The notes below the pieces were generated by a model, which had not been told where the DNA came from, made no database searches, and saw only the letters and a program-made list of their open reading frames with translations. From assembly GCA_002224055.1 (NCBI GenBank), contig AZLU01000220.1:1-64000 (forward strand): DNA of 64,000 nucleotides. The letters are read 5' to 3'. The position numbers and the translations under genes were made by a program. How positions within the stretch are numbered: the first letter of the stretch is position 1; every line of letters starts with the position of its first letter. This document shows positions 22,443-35,643 of the stretch, one piece after another. Source of the stretch: Pezizomycotina sp. ARF18 (taxonomy: Eukaryota; Ascomycota).

Positions 22443-22993
22443 TTAAAAATCCAAAACCCGGCTCCCAAAGCTCCAGACCATCGCAAAATCCCACTTCTCA
22501 ACCCCAAATTCCTCCTCCAAAACCTGCCCCACGAGCTTTAACATTCCCGCTCTCGTACTCTTTTTGATGCAAGCATCTTGCTCGCCGTTCCACTCGAACC
22601 AATCAGACGCGAAGGGTGATTATGCGCATCTTTCCTGCGTATGTGATACTCTCCTTCTCGAGTCTCAGCATGAATATCGTGAGGTTCCGTGTGTATTTAT
22701 GCTCCTGTGGCCTACAAGCCTTAAAGATACCGCACACATGATCGCTTTGAGCGCCAAGTCGACGATGTCGGTCAGCGCACACGTGCATGAAGGCGTAGGG
22801 TATTGTCTGGTTGACTGAGAAGATTTTGTTGCTGTTGCTGTTGCTGTTGTTGTTGTTCCGAGTAATCGTGAGATAGTATGAGCTCGCACGTCCGGAGGGC
22901 TTTATCCGCGAGGAGCCTTGTGCGTAAGGAAAGAGCCTGGTCGAGGGTTGTGCGCCGGGCCGACACGGGGTAAACATCGGATTGAGAAGGCAT
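22443..22993 (-). CDS. Small unrecognised protein with polyQ tract
   Basis: Not recognised. The start is ATG at 22993 (MPSQSDVYPVSARRTTLDQA). A basic helix-like stretch LSLRTRLLADKALRTCELIL follows, then HDYSE and a run of ten glutamines coded by mixed CAA/CAG (about 22829-22858). The last segment, FEWNGEQDACIKKSTRAG and then LKLVGQVLEEEFGVEKWDFA, has normal coding composition and ends SRVLDF with TAA at 22443-22445. The middle (about 22620-22780) reads in different frames (a plausible piece is LTDIVDLALKAIMCAV), so an intron or base errors must intervene. The region is GC-richer than its flanks, which supports real coding sequence. Confidence 0.45.
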
Positions 22994-23411
22994 GATATTG
23001 AAATCTTTTTAAAAAAAAAATTTAAGAGACGACGGATAGTATTACTATTCGATGCAATAATAACTTTATCAAGCCCTCTTGAAGAGGTTTATATGAGCTT
23101 GATGCGTCTATGAAGCTTAAAGAAGAATACCGATGCTATTAAACATATGTTTATATCTTCAAATCTCCGAGTCGTACTTGATGAATGTTTCACAGCATAG
23201 TAGTGCACTCAACACGATATCGGGTCTCGACTCCCCCCATGACATTTGAAACATTTTTTTGCTTCTATACTTCAACGGCTCCGTCTGTTCTACTTTTCGG
23301 AACATCGAGAAAAGCGGAAGCGTTCCTCTACGATCATGGTGTATGAAAGGAATCTCGAAGGTAGATTATGTCAATCAGCCTTTGACCAAACTTTCCCCTA
23401 AGGATAGCTTG

Positions 23412-23443
<32 letters not shown>

Positions 23444-24962
23444 AAAACATATATTCGAAAAACTGGGAAACCAAACAGGTGTAAAGCCAGCCATATGTGA
23501 CAAGATGGCCCCACTTGATCTTGAATCCCGTAGATTATATTCTTTACGATTATAAGAAGGTATAATACGTGTAATTATCGTATTTGCAAACCAGAGGTTG
23601 CAGTTGACGTAAAAACAGGTGAATTTGTTAGAGTTAAACTGCACTTTAGCCAATTGGTCGAAGTGATCGTGAGCTCAGGCGTTCATTTAATCTTGGAAAA
23701 AAAATTTTTGGAGAATTTTCTGCGTATAATAAATAATGTGATAAGGTTCTGAAATACTGGAAACAGATCAGGCACAAAGCCTGAGCCTTAACAAAGAGCT
23801 TTCACGCACCTGTCTTGATTAAAAAGCTCACAAATGTCATAGCAGTTGTTCATCAGCAAGCACGTATACTCTATAAAATGATCAATGACTTCCATAGGTA
23901 TTATAGAGACGAAAAAAAAAAGAAAAAAAAATTGGACACTCGCTCTTTATAAGACACACATAGACCTGCAGGTCAAAAACGGGGGGAGATGGAAGGTATC
24001 TGGGTTTCTTGTGACGAGAAATAAAGCTTTAAGGTTGAGAGAGAACACGGATGATTAAATTTGTATTATATATCCTACTAAAACATGTTTGGTTGATAGA
24101 AGTAGAAGTAGAAGAAGCAGATAAAGGTTATACGGGTTTGTGAAAATGGAGGATGTTCCTCGGGGGTAGTGCACGGTAGATAAGAGAGGTATAGTAAATA
24201 GTGTATAGTTTGCAAGGAGATTTTAGAGTATAGAGAAAGACTAAAGCGAAATAATGAGGTAGGAGAAAAGGAGAAGATATGGAAGGAAATGAAAGGAAAA
24301 GGGAAAGAAGGGAAAGAAGCGAGGGAAGAATCTTCCGTAATAGACGGCACAGAAGAATGTTAACTATTGAGGTGGAAAAAGGAAAAAGAATAAAATGTAA
24401 AGAAATATAACCTATTATACACACTGAAAAGAAAGAAAGAAAAACCAGCTTCGAGAGCAAAGACAATCGTCAACCGGGAAACGCCGCTGCCACTGAAGAA
24501 AAAAGCATTCTCAAACCAGATGCATAATACTAGAAGAGGGAAAGAGAGAAAGAAACAAAAAGGAAATGAAAGATAGGAAAGGGCATCTTTTGATTACATG
24601 TATAACAAGAGAAGGGAATGGGATAAAAGAGGGGCTTTTAAAATCATTCATGCCCCAGAAGAAATTTGAGTAGATCGAAAGATAGGCTCGAAAGATAGGC
24701 AAGCGCAAAGCGCAAATGAACAAAAAAAAAAAAAAACAGAACGAACGCCAGAATCATAATGCTGTGTATATCGTGTCGCAGAACAAAAAAAATATCATGC
24801 CTGATCTTTTTGCTTTTAGTGCAAGTAAAGCAGTTGCGAGTGTGTAACAAATGGCGAAAAACTGAGGAGGGATCATGCAGGCCAGAAAAACAAATAAAAA
24901 TGACGCGGACAAAATTGCACAAAACCGAGGGAGAAAAAGGAAAGAAGAAAATTCTCCCTCCT
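22994..24962. other. Intergenic between small polyQ gene and histidine kinase
   Basis: AT-rich, with an A run at 23412-23441 and a purine-rich plus strand from 24100 to 24730. No ORF with recognisable similarity. The right part is probably the histidine kinase 3' UTR. Confidence 0.5.
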
Positions 24963-27799
24963 TTAGAGAGTAACCAAGTTCGTTGTATTGCCGTTGGCAA
25001 GGTTGCTGCAGTGGTCCTTGATCATTTGCTCCAACATTGGGAGAGTATGTGGTTTCTTGAGAAATCCGGTCATGCCACTCTGACAACGTCGCGATGAGCG
25101 TCTGGAGACGCATCCGCACTCACGGCCAAAACTACCAATCGTTTCGCATGTCATTGGTGTACTGAGGTAAAGCCATGATCTGTTCTGTTGCATCGAAGCC
25201 GTTCATGCGCGGCATCCAGAGGTCCATGAGGACAAGATTGACAGGTCGGTCTGCGGTATCGCGCATAACCCGGACTGCATCCTCTCCGTCGATCGCCTCC
25301 AATATCTCGGCATATCCGAGCCGCTTCAGCATATTAACGAGGATGCCACGGTTGATCTGGTTGTCTTCTGCAACAAGAATTCTGAGAGGATCTTTTTTCC
25401 AAGCTCCCGATCAAAATCTTTGCCTTTGAGGCTTGAGAGCGAGCGCTTCCGTGAAGTCTTTTGCGCATCTGGAACTTGTGGCGATGGTTGTGACATTGAT
25501 TGCGTTCGAGGAAGTTGGGGAACCTACGGGAAAATTGGTTAGTATATAAAATGATACTATAAATCACTGCACTGATAAAGGTGGTTGGCAATTACTACCT
25601 TGCCAATGGCGGGCGAAACCGGGACAGATTTGGAGCCCGAATTTGATTTATCGCGAGTTGGCCATGTTAGTTCCGGTCTGGGACGCAAAACTGGGGACTC
25701 AGTTCGAGGTCCTCGTGTCGGGTCGGGTTGAGGTTCCATAGGTAACTTGATGTGAAACTCCGACCCTCTCTTCGGGCCATCGCACGCCGTGCGGACGAGG
25801 ATGATGTCCCCGCCCAATTTCAGGGCAAGGCTCTTGGCCACAAATAGCCCGAGGCCAGCACCGTCATGCTTGCGGTTTAGACTTTCGTCCGCACGCTTCC
25901 ACATCTTGAAAACGTCAGGGATAAACTGCGGTTTTATGCCGGTCCCGTGTCCGTACCTTGAAATGAACCTGGTTCGAGCCTTCAGGTACTGACGCAGTAA
26001 CCGTCACGCGTCCATTCACGGTAAACTTTACCGCATTATGCAGGACGGCGTAAAGCGTCTTCTTCCAGTGTCAATTTGTCGATCACTATCACCGGAGGCA
26101 CCAATTCAACAGACCACTCTATCTCCAGATTTCCTACTTCACCTCTAGCATTTTTTCTTTTGCCGTGACAATCTGCCCCTTTTCATTAGTCTCAACACCA
26201 ACCTGTTCAGGTCTCCCACCACTTTTCAGCGCGTTCTGTAGCATAGTCGAGATGAAATCCTTCAAGTCCAACCGCTTGTGGTGGAGCGTTACATTCCCTG
26301 ATGGATCCTGATGGATCGTGTGCGTTCCCCTAGGAGTCCTGCCCGTTGGCGGCAGCGGAAGAACATACCTGGTTTTGGAAGGTACCATCAAACTTGCTCC
26401 TTCGCTCGTCTGGTGGCGTACTGTTGGCCCTCTCACCCCGTGATCTGTGCAATCGTCGCTGAGATGGTCTGCATACAACGTCTGGAGACTTTGACCGGCT
26501 TCTTGGGAAACTATGCCGGACTACCTTCTCTTCCGGAGAATGGCTCCTCTTTCTCCCTCTCTTTTCCTGAGACGGGTAGTGATGGTCGAAGATTCAGTGG
26601 CTGGTGGCATGTAATCTATACGATCGCGCCGTATGCTCCCTGGAGGGCTGGAACGGGATCGTAGGCTTGGGATATTTCGGTGTTCAGCTCCAAGGCGTGA
26701 ACCATGTTATCCGCTGCATCGACGACACGCTGTGCGCTATCTGCAATTCCAAGATTTTTAGCAGTCAGTAAATGATATCAAGGCTAAACTTTGGTTTGCC
26801 AAGTTTGGCACGCATTAAAAACACTAGGACACACCTTGCGCATCTTCGATATTCCTCTCATGCCGTCCACGAAGCTCCGTACTTTTGGTGCACCCTCATC
26901 GTCCAGAAGTTCCAAAGAATGAAGCATGACATCCAACATCCCAACTACACCTTGTAAAGGCGTCCTGAGTTCGTGCGAAAGGGTTCTGGCAGCTGGGCGA
27001 ACGGATTGATCAGGCGAAACGTCTCGGTTCGGAACCACGTTCGCCGACATCCCAGGCGACCATGGTTTTGGGACCTTAACCCCCTCTTTTTGCGCCTCGG
27101 CACTCTCTAGTATACGTGCAACGACGAGATCCTCAAGAGCACGGAAGAAACACTCAATGAAAGCCCAGCTCAACTGCGGTCTGTTATCCAACCCTTTTCG
27201 CGACCACATGACTCCCATGTGGCCGAAACATTTTCCTTCGGCAAAGAGTGGAATGGCGAGGTACGCTTCGGCGGGGAAAGGAAAGCCTCCTGCGTTCGGA
27301 TTGTCCGCAAACATGGTGTGAAGCTGGTCTGGTATGACTAGAGTTTTATCGTGACGCATGTGAGCACAGGGGCACTTATAGCCCTTGTACTGAACATTCC
27401 GCAACGAGATTTCGTTCCTTCGTCAGTTTTGATAAAATACTAGTCCCATTAGGCACGAGCCTTCCTCCCAAGCGGCGGCATTCAACGGCACTCGCAGAGT
27501 CGTCTTTTAATATCCTCTTGGCAACAAACGCGTACTGGGAACCGTAATATTCGACATTCCATCCTCCAGTAGCGACCAGAATTCTTCCCCTTTTGCGGCA
27601 CTTAGTTCCCTCTTCATCTCATTATCTGATGTCGCGCCTTGAGTTCGTGTTGTTCGAAATATTTCGTCATTTGTATTGGAAAATCGGGTTGACCAAGGTG
27701 AACGATCGACTTGTTGTCGCAGCTCGGTATACATATCGAGGGGTAATCGGAATCGTCCAGCACCATCAAATCCTTGTCCACGTCCATTCTATCCTCCAT
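24963..27799 (-). CDS. Hybrid histidine kinase (GAF-HisKA-HATPase-REC)
   Basis: A two-component hybrid sensor kinase that should autophosphorylate on His, pass phosphate to its own receiver Asp, and signal through a phosphotransfer protein. The start is ATG at 27799 (MEDRMDVDKDLMVLDDSDYP). A GAF-like sensor region is seen near 27200-27360 (PFPAEAYLAIPLFAEGKCFG, HMGVMWSRKG). The H-box LSHELRTPLQGVVGMLD has its phospho-His codon at 26973-26975. HATPase features include GLGLFVAKSLALKLGG (near 25840). The receiver domain reads LVAEDNQINRGILVNMLKRL (near 25360), LVLMDLWMPRMNG with Asp at 25222-25224, and GMTGFLKKPHTLPMLEQMI near the C terminus; the stop is at 24963. No transmembrane segment was seen, so it is probably cytosolic. 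Introns and several frame breaks (for example near 25130, 25390 and 26500) interrupt the reading. I cannot assign a fungal kinase group. Confidence 0.93.
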
Positions 27800-27867
27800 C
27801 TTGTCGCGAAATGGACTACACCGCGATGTAGGGATAGGTCGACGAAAACTTGGGCGAGACAGTTTGA

Positions 27868-27901
<34 letters not shown>

Positions 27902-29277
27902 AAATACTTGCAAATATTTTTTGAGAGGGTTTCCTTTTGAAGTATCAAGTAAAATCCGTTAGTAGGTTTTTTTAGACTAAATCGTAGGATATAATTAAAT
28001 GATCTCGGAGGCTCCGAAAGAGGCGGCTTTTTTGAAGACAATGGAAGCAGGAAGTTTATTTCCGACTGGTCAAGGCACCATCTCGACATGAAACCCAGTT
28101 TTTTTTTTTTTTTTTTGTGTTTTTTTTTTGGGGGGGGGGGGGGCAAAGGCGGTGGAAGAAGTTCTCACCTCTTAGCCCTTTCGTCCTGAACTCTGGAGAA
28201 AAGGGGAAATGGATGGGAACCTTACACGCTACGGAGAGCGATAGTGGTGCGTGAGCCTGTGAAGAATTAAAAATGTCAGGACGATCTATGTAAATTGTTT
28301 GCGTATCCCAAAATTGCTGGGTCTCAAATATGATTCCCCTTTTCCTCTTCTTTTGCTCCAAAGAAAACAATGAAAAATGCATGGGAGTACCTTTCTCGGA
28401 TGCGTATTGCGAGAGTGTTAAGGAGCAGAAAAGAGAAGAAAGAAAAAAAGAAAAAGAAAAGAGAGAGAGAGAGCAAATGTCGGAGTGACAAAGCAATAGC
28501 AGAAGGGGCTGAGGAGTGAAGAGAATCAAGAATTAACCCGATATCCTGCTGCGGGTATAATAATACGAAGTGCTGAAACGGGGAATTAGGGGTATAGTTG
28601 AGATTATAGAGAGGTCTCCGTGAATGCCCTCGGTTGATAGTATTTATCATGGATGAGTTAAGTTTTGTTCTCAAAAGATACAATCAAAATCTACACCCGA
28701 CCATCATCGAAATGCGAGATTTCGTTGCAGCAGATGTTTCCTGGCAGGTTTCGTTGGCACACGCTCGAAAAAATTTTTTGGTTGATTCTATACGTTTCCC
28801 GAAAGTACGCAGTCGATCTCGAGACCCGAACACGACGTGCGGCGTTGCTTTGTCTAGCTTGAGCTGGACGATTCTCAACAATCAAAAGAAGAGAGCTTAT
28901 GCCTAATCTGGTGATGACCAGATTAGCCTTTCTTCTTCTCTTCGTTTGCAAATGCCAGAAATAATAAATAAGATTATATATCACTTCAGATATCTCTTGC
29001 TCTCTCTTGCCCCAAAGAAGGTTATAGATGGACTCTCGCTTACACGAGATACCCTGGAAAATCTTGGTAAGAAAGGGTCATACTCTTTAGATCTTTCTTT
29101 TACCTTCTGAAAGGCAATATTAATCGTGACTTGTTCCTCTTAGGCACCCGTCAGATCAGTGATAAGAGAGCGAGAAGAGTCGGAGTATTTTGAATCATGA
29201 AGATAGGAAAGTAAAAATCAAGAGGAAAATGCGAGGACGAGGGAGACGGAATTCCAAGACGAGACTTTTGCGATCTC

Positions 29278-29322
<45 letters not shown>

Positions 29323-31623
29323 GAAAGAAAAAGAAAGAAAGGAGAAGCGCCGGGTTGCTAGTTCCCTTCGTTTTCTATTCTGGGGGAATCGTCTGGGGTC
29401 TTTGGGAAACGAATTAGAAAAAGATATAGATCAAAGAGCAGAGTTAAAAAAATACAATATTTTTTAAAACCAAGACAAATGAAGTTACCAAAATATAAAA
29501 CGACAAAAAGGCGTAAAGGAAACGGGAAGAGAAGAAGAGGAATAATAAAATACCTTGAGCTGCAGAGGAAGGGAAGGGAGGGGAGAATCGCCTTGAGTAA
29601 GAGAAGCAGAAGGGGGAAGGAATGAAGAAGAGTAACTCTAATTGAAATAGCCCAAAAAAGAAGGGAGGCAATACTACTAAGCCGATTTTATTTTATTTTG
29701 CTTTCTTTCCTGTGCTCAAAGAGTTCTATCTTTGAACGTGCGACCCTATCCGGTGTATGTATGTGTGTGTATACATTTATATATACAATATGATGCTTTT
29801 TTTTTAAGATAAAGGAAAATAGAATAAAAATATGATGGACCTTACCTTCTTTTTGGCCCTTTGAGCCGGGAAAAATAATAACTACAAATAAATAAATAAT
29901 AATATATAAGAAAAAAAATAAAATAGAATATATATATACTTCTAGGTATATACTTAATATAAAGGGCTATTTCGAATAGCAGGTGGTAGTTGTATATCCA
30001 ATAGGGTTAGAGAGGGAATAGAAAAGAAAGAAAAGAAATTCCAGACCTTCAAGGACCTCGAGGGGGAAAGAAAAGTGGAAAGAGAAAGAAGAGAAAAAAA
30101 AAAAAAAAAAAAAAAAAAAAAGTGGTGAGACTTTTAGCAAAAAGAAGAAGGGGGTACAGCACAATCAAGCAGACCAATAAGATACGCAACCACTTGCAGC
30201 GATAACAAGAGAAAGAATCGAGGAGGGGAAAATAAAATAAATAAATAAAATATATACACTATACTGCTAGAGTAGTATATATCTGCTAGTGTATTTTTGT
30301 GGGAAACAAAGGGGGATAAAGAAAAGTTGAAAAAGAAGTGATATAGAAATTATATAAAGTGAGGGAGAAGAAACTCTCCAAGAAGTCCCTTCTCTCTAAT
30401 GGAGTAGGTAAAAATATAAGTGTATATCTCTCTAGGGTTATGTTTTCTCTAGGAAAAAAATATATATTATTTTTCTCTATTAAATGTAATAGTATTGCGC
30501 AATACTAGCAATATAATATTCGATATTTTGTAACTAAACGAGCGGTTCGTCTTTGCGATTACCGCGCTGCCTAGTGGAAAGTAGGTTAGAGCAAAGAAAG
30601 AAAGAAAAGTTAAACGAGAAAGCAAAAAAGAAAAACAATGAATATAATAAAAGGAGAAAGGAGAGAGACGTAGAGAAGAAGAAAAACAAAAGATACACCG
30701 AGTAGAGGAAAGGAAAGTAGAGGAAAGGAAGAAAGAAACAGAAAGGAAGAAGAGAAGAAGAAGAGAAGAATTCCAACAGAAAACCTATTTCTATTTATTA
30801 TATTCAGGGAGCAATAGTAAAATATATCGAAAAATATTGTCATAGAATCCCCTTTACCTCTTCACTTCATCACTCAATTATCCACTGGTACGATAAATAA
30901 TTAAATTAAACCAAAGCGTCGATTCTTTTTTTTTCCTTCCCGTTGCGAAGAGTTAAAATAAAAAAAAAAAAAAAAAAAAAAAAAAAATAGAGGAGAGAGA
31001 GGGAGAATATAGAAGAAAAGCGATTACGTACGGTGTATATAATATATACCTAGTACGTATATATTCATATAATAATAATATCACGGGAGAAATTAAGTTT
31101 TCTGATGAAATCGTTCATTTACTCTTTTTGCAATACGCCGCTTCTCCAAAGTGGAAATTAAGAAATTCAGGTACCGAAAACGAGGAAATAAGACAATCGT
31201 AACTATAACGAAGCAACAACAACAACAACAACAACTGCTTGCCTAGAACAAACAACACCTCGAGATAGTAAAGATATACGATACAGACAGATACATTCTT
31301 TCGAACTAGAACGGACCGGAGTTCTTCCAGTCTCGTCTCACTCCTTCTAACTTAAAATTACCCAACTTTTATATTCATTTATACCTGTAGTATATACTTA
31401 CAAAGTAATTAGCTTCTCTTTTTTTTCGGCTCTGAAATTGGACTCATTCGGGACTCGGGACTCGGGGAGTTTTACAGGTACGTAAGCAATACTTACTTAG
31501 TAAGTAGATAATATAAGTATAGTTTAATAAACATATACTCCAAAAAAAAAAAAAAAAAAAAAAAAAAAAGACAAATCTCAAGGGTACAACTCCTTTTGGA
31601 CGAAGGCCCTTTTTTTTTCTCGC
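27800..31623. other. Low-complexity desert upstream of histidine kinase
   Basis: The plus strand is purine-rich (GA/GAAA), so the sense strand of the histidine kinase is pyrimidine-rich over several kilobases. It holds A runs at 27872-27900, 29281-29309, 30094-30121, 30960-30987 and 31542-31569, a G run of about 14 near 28130-28143, a (CAA)n stretch at 31213-31234 and AT-palindromic patches near 30240-30300 and 31040-31080. A 90-codon ORF at 28634-28906 has no recognised domain. It presumably contains the kinase promoter and 5' UTR. Confidence 0.55.
28903..28926. repeat. Perfect 10-bp hairpin
   Basis: CTAATCTGGT, loop GATG, then ACCAGATTAG forms a perfect stem and is followed by T-rich sequence. 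It lies just after the stop of a 90-codon ORF. No function is known; it may be chance. Confidence 0.6.
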
Positions 31624-32394
31624 NNNNNNNNNNNNNNNNNNNNNNNNNNNNNNNNNNNNNNNNNNNNNNNNNNNNNNNNNNNNNNNNNNNNNNNNNNNNN
31701 NNNNNNNNNNNNNNNNNNNNNNNNNNNNNNNNNNNNNNNNNNNNNNNNNNNNNNNNNNNNNNNNNNNNNNNNNNNNNNNNNNNNNNNNNNNNNNNNNNNN
31801 NNNNNNNNNNNNNNNNNNNNNNNNNNNNNNNNNNNNNNNNNNNNNNNNNNNNNNNNNNNNNNNNNNNNNNNNNNNNNNNNNNNNNNNNNNNNNNNNNNNN
31901 NNNNNNNNNNNNNNNNNNNNNNNNNNNNNNNNNNNNNNNNNNNNNNNNNNNNNNNNNNNNNNNNNNNNNNNNNNNNNNNNNNNNNNNNNNNNNNNNNNNN
32001 NNNNNNNNNNNNNNNNNNNNNNNNNNNNNNNNNNNNNNNNNNNNNNNNNNNNNNNNNNNNNNNNNNNNNNNNNNNNNNNNNNNNNNNNNNNNNNNNNNNN
32101 NNNNNNNNNNNNNNNNNNNNNNNNNNNNNNNNNNNNNNNNNNNNNNNNNNNNNNNNNNNNNNNNNNNNNNNNNNNNNNNNNNNNNNNNNNNNNNNNNNNN
32201 NNNNNNNNNNNNNNNNNNNNNNNNNNNNNNNNNNNNNNNNNNNNNNNNNNNNNNNNNNNNNNNNNNNNNNNNNNNNNNNNNNNNNNNNNNNNNNNNNNNN
32301 NNNNNNNNNNNNNNNNNNNNNNNNNNNNNNNNNNNNNNNNNNNNNNNNNNNNNNNNNNNNNNNNNNNNNNNNNNNNNNNNNNNNNNNNNNNNNN
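31624..32394. other. Assembly gap (771 N)
   Basis: A run of undetermined bases inside the desert between the histidine kinase and HSP30. Low-complexity sequence on both sides probably stopped assembly. Any ORF translated across it is meaningless. Confidence 0.99.
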
Positions 32395-33730
32395 TTATTT
32401 CTTTCTTTTTTTTCCTTCTCAGTTTCGCGAAAATTCCTTGATTTCAGATGACGGCAAGTTTACACGCAAACAAGGAGTGATAAGGCTAGATACCCTGATC
32501 TTAGGGTTTCTCTCTCTCTTCTTTTTCCTAATATATACTCTTTCATCGCTCCAACTAGAGACGTCTCGTCAAAGAGGGGGAAAAAAGGTGCTAGCGCGAA
32601 AATTAAACGACGAGGAAAGGCACTGCCACCACAACCGACCGCTCCTTTCGCATCCTCACGGGAGAGGGCAGGTTTTTCACTCCTTAATTCCACTGCTCCA
32701 CTCCTATTTATTTTTGTTTCCTTGTTGTTGTTCGATACGCGACGAGGATGAAATGGCTCAGAGAAACTCACCAATCTAACACAAATCGGTCTCGGGTTTC
32801 ATATCGGAGATGGCCTCGTCGGAGCTCGAGGAGAATCATGTGCTGGCTGATAGAAAGGTCTTCCGACGAAGCACTCTTTCAATATGTTTCTAAGAAGCGA
32901 TGATATTTTGCCGGTATACCGGCTATATAAGATCGAAGATTGGCGAGATGTATTTCTCAAAGCCGCACAAGCGGCACAACGCTGATAATCAAATCAAGCT
33001 CTTTGGACTCTTGAGGTCTGGATAAGACATCAATAATTTCTCTATTCGGATACACGTACGTGCTATGTGCACCTTTTTAAAGAGCTATACGCCTTATTAT
33101 ACACGGTCCATATTATAAAAGTGATAGTCTAAGGTCTATCAATATATATATATATAATATATATACAAATGCGATGATAATTTATCTTTACAGCCAACGT
33201 TTTCCTTTATATTGGCTCACGTTTTCAACAGTGTCTTTTTTTGGGGCCAGTCAAGTTGAGGGGTTGGACCAAGTAATTTCGTGTATATACGTACACACAA
33301 GTAGGTATGGTGAAATTAATCTCTCATTTTCACTTCCCCCTGGGACCCTCGCATGATTCGACAACATTCAGACCACGTCAAGGCTCGTAAAGGGAAATGA
33401 GAAACTGCCCTAAACGAACAAATCTAACGACTCCTACTCTCTTTCTTGCTTTTTGTTTTTTTTAAGAATAATTTTCCAAACGGTTCGCTTCTTGTTCAAT
33501 AACAACTTCCCGAATAGGTTAGTAAGACGATTTCCAAATTATTATACGGTTAAGGATTCTTTGTTATCTCTTATTTTATTCTATTTTATAGCTTTATTAC
33601 TATCTTCTTGTGCATCTAATTGCTGAGAGGCTCCAGTTGAGTCGTTCAAGGTAGTTATGCACGCAGTGCACCTCTGCTATTCGTGTTACAATTTGCAGGA
33701 CAACGCACTTTCTTTCCTTCCTTCCTTCCT

Positions 33731-33762
<32 letters not shown>

Positions 33763-35339
33763 TTTCCCCTTTTTTTCGTTCCTTCTGATATCATCACACG
33801 GCAAATCCGATCGATCTGATTGGATATATCGTCCTTTTTTCCCGGAACGTGCAGGCATGCAAAGAAGCAGCTTGTGAAGAGGGAGCTGCGGGACTTAGGT
33901 TTTTTTTTTTTTTTTTTTTTTTTACCGTCGCCGTTACATTTTGAGGCGCGAGGCTAATGTCCCCCCCAAGTGTAGCCTTCAATCAAAGCTCGTGAATAGC
34001 AGCTACCCACGTCCACTTATTCCTTCATCAGAAACTGAAAATTTAGTCGCTAATTCGAAGAGCCTTTTTTTTTTTTGGCTGCTGAGATGACCGCCCTTTT
34101 GCTTCCTATACTCCCTGGTTCAGAAATTTTGGTGGGGGAATAAATAGTTTGGCTATACCGTGTTACAGGAGCCTCTTTCCCCCTTCTCTTCGCAACTAAA
34201 ATTTTTTTTTAAAATTGCGTTGTAGCGCCACTTTATTGCTCCCTTCAAAGCCCAACGCCAGATAGCAGTAGTAATCAGGGCACTTAGCGTGGTTTGGGAG
34301 CCCCAAAAGTTGAAGGCAGGCGGGCTAATTTTAATTTGTATTTTTGCCTTGTATAGGTGGTTTAGAGGACTGTTGCTATTTCTGAGGTGTCGAGTGGGTT
34401 TCACCTCGGTAAGTAATTGAAAATCGTACCCACGCTAAATACCCTGGTAGTAATAGAGCCGGATCGCTACACTTCAATCGATCCGAGAAGACTTGGGGGC
34501 GAAATACCAGCCCTTCCGTGGGGGGTTGGCGGTTAAGTATTTTACTCCTTTTTGTAGTGAAATTGAGGAAAAAGGGTCAAATCCAGGTAAGATATCTCCA
34601 GTCGAAGACCTTATTTGTGGGATGGAATATTCGATAAGGAGGTTTATTGGTATCCATCTCTCTTTTTTTCTTTTTCTCCCCACCAAACAGTATCCGCAGA
34701 CTCAAACCTCCAAGGACCCTTTATAGGCTTCAAGAATCAGGACTTGGAGAATTGCTGGTGGGTAATGAATGGATAGCTGCATCACAGAAAATCCAACAAA
34801 GCTCGTCGGGGAACTCAGGCTTACCAGCCGACCGGAGCTCGCACCAAAGACATCAGTGGTTTTGAAGTATCTCAGTTCGAAGCTTAATTCTTTCCCACGT
34901 CATGACCCAGATATCAGCAGCCAGAAGAAGAAGAAACAGAAAGATAAAAAAAAAAAAAAAAAAAAAAAGGAAACAACCCCTCCGTATACTAAAAGAAGAC
35001 AAACGAGTGGTTCTTAGTGATTGCAGCAACCTGCATATATATGATATGCACAATCAGTCTGGTTTCAAATATATTTTTTTGTCTACTTCGGCAATCCCGG
35101 CCAATATATTGATTTCATGGCGTCGTGTCTGAGGACGCCACATTGCCAAACTAATTTGGTGTGCCCCGTCAGTGGCTTGAAAAGATTTTTTTCATCAAAT
35201 ATTGATAACAGCAAGACTGAAGGAAGAATCGAGTACCAAAGATAGCAGGAGGCGTTTGTCTACTTGCAGGCACAGGTGTCTTCACCATTACTGATTATTA
35301 TATCGGTAGCGCGGCTCTATTGCTTACTCGAACGTTGGG

Positions 35340-35347
35340 GAACGTTC
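35340..35347. promoter_or_regulatory. Heat-shock element (GAAcgTTC)
   Basis: A perfect inverted GAAnnTTC unit, preceded 10 bases upstream by a one-mismatch copy (35330-35337). It lies about 520 bases upstream of the HSP30 start. GAA/TTC arrays are the HSF1 binding site. Confidence 0.65.
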
Positions 35348-35364
35348 GGTAAAATTCCACAAGC

Positions 35365-35372
35365 TTCTCGAA
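35365..35372. promoter_or_regulatory. Heat-shock element (TTCtcGAA)
   Basis: A perfect TTCnnGAA unit with another TTC ten bases upstream (35355-35357), giving an interrupted array with the element at 35340. It lies about 500 bases upstream of HSP30. Confidence 0.65.
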
Positions 35373-35597
35373 GCATCGCGTACAACCTTTGAAACCCACC
35401 CTACCCTTCTTTGTCGTCACGGCCGATAAGCGATTTGTAAAGTTTGTATGATGGACGCGCAATTCGAAACAACGCCAGTACAGAGAATAACTATCCGATC
35501 TCTTTTATTAATCACCAAACTAGCATTTTCTCCACTGCTTGATAATATCCCTTAGTATAGGGAATTACGACAGCTTCCATTTAGAAAACGGAAAAAG

Positions 35598-35602
35598 AGG
35601 GG
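35598..35602 (+). promoter_or_regulatory. STRE-like AGGGG
   Basis: AGGGG matches the Msn2/Msn4-type stress response element core. It is a short motif that occurs often by chance; it is listed because of its place upstream of HSP30. Confidence 0.3.
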
Positions 35603-35643
35603 AATACGATTACTCACATTCAAAGGGAGACGTCACGAGTACT

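Noticed and set aside
31596-32441. ORF spanning the gap
   Set aside because: It is almost entirely undetermined bases.
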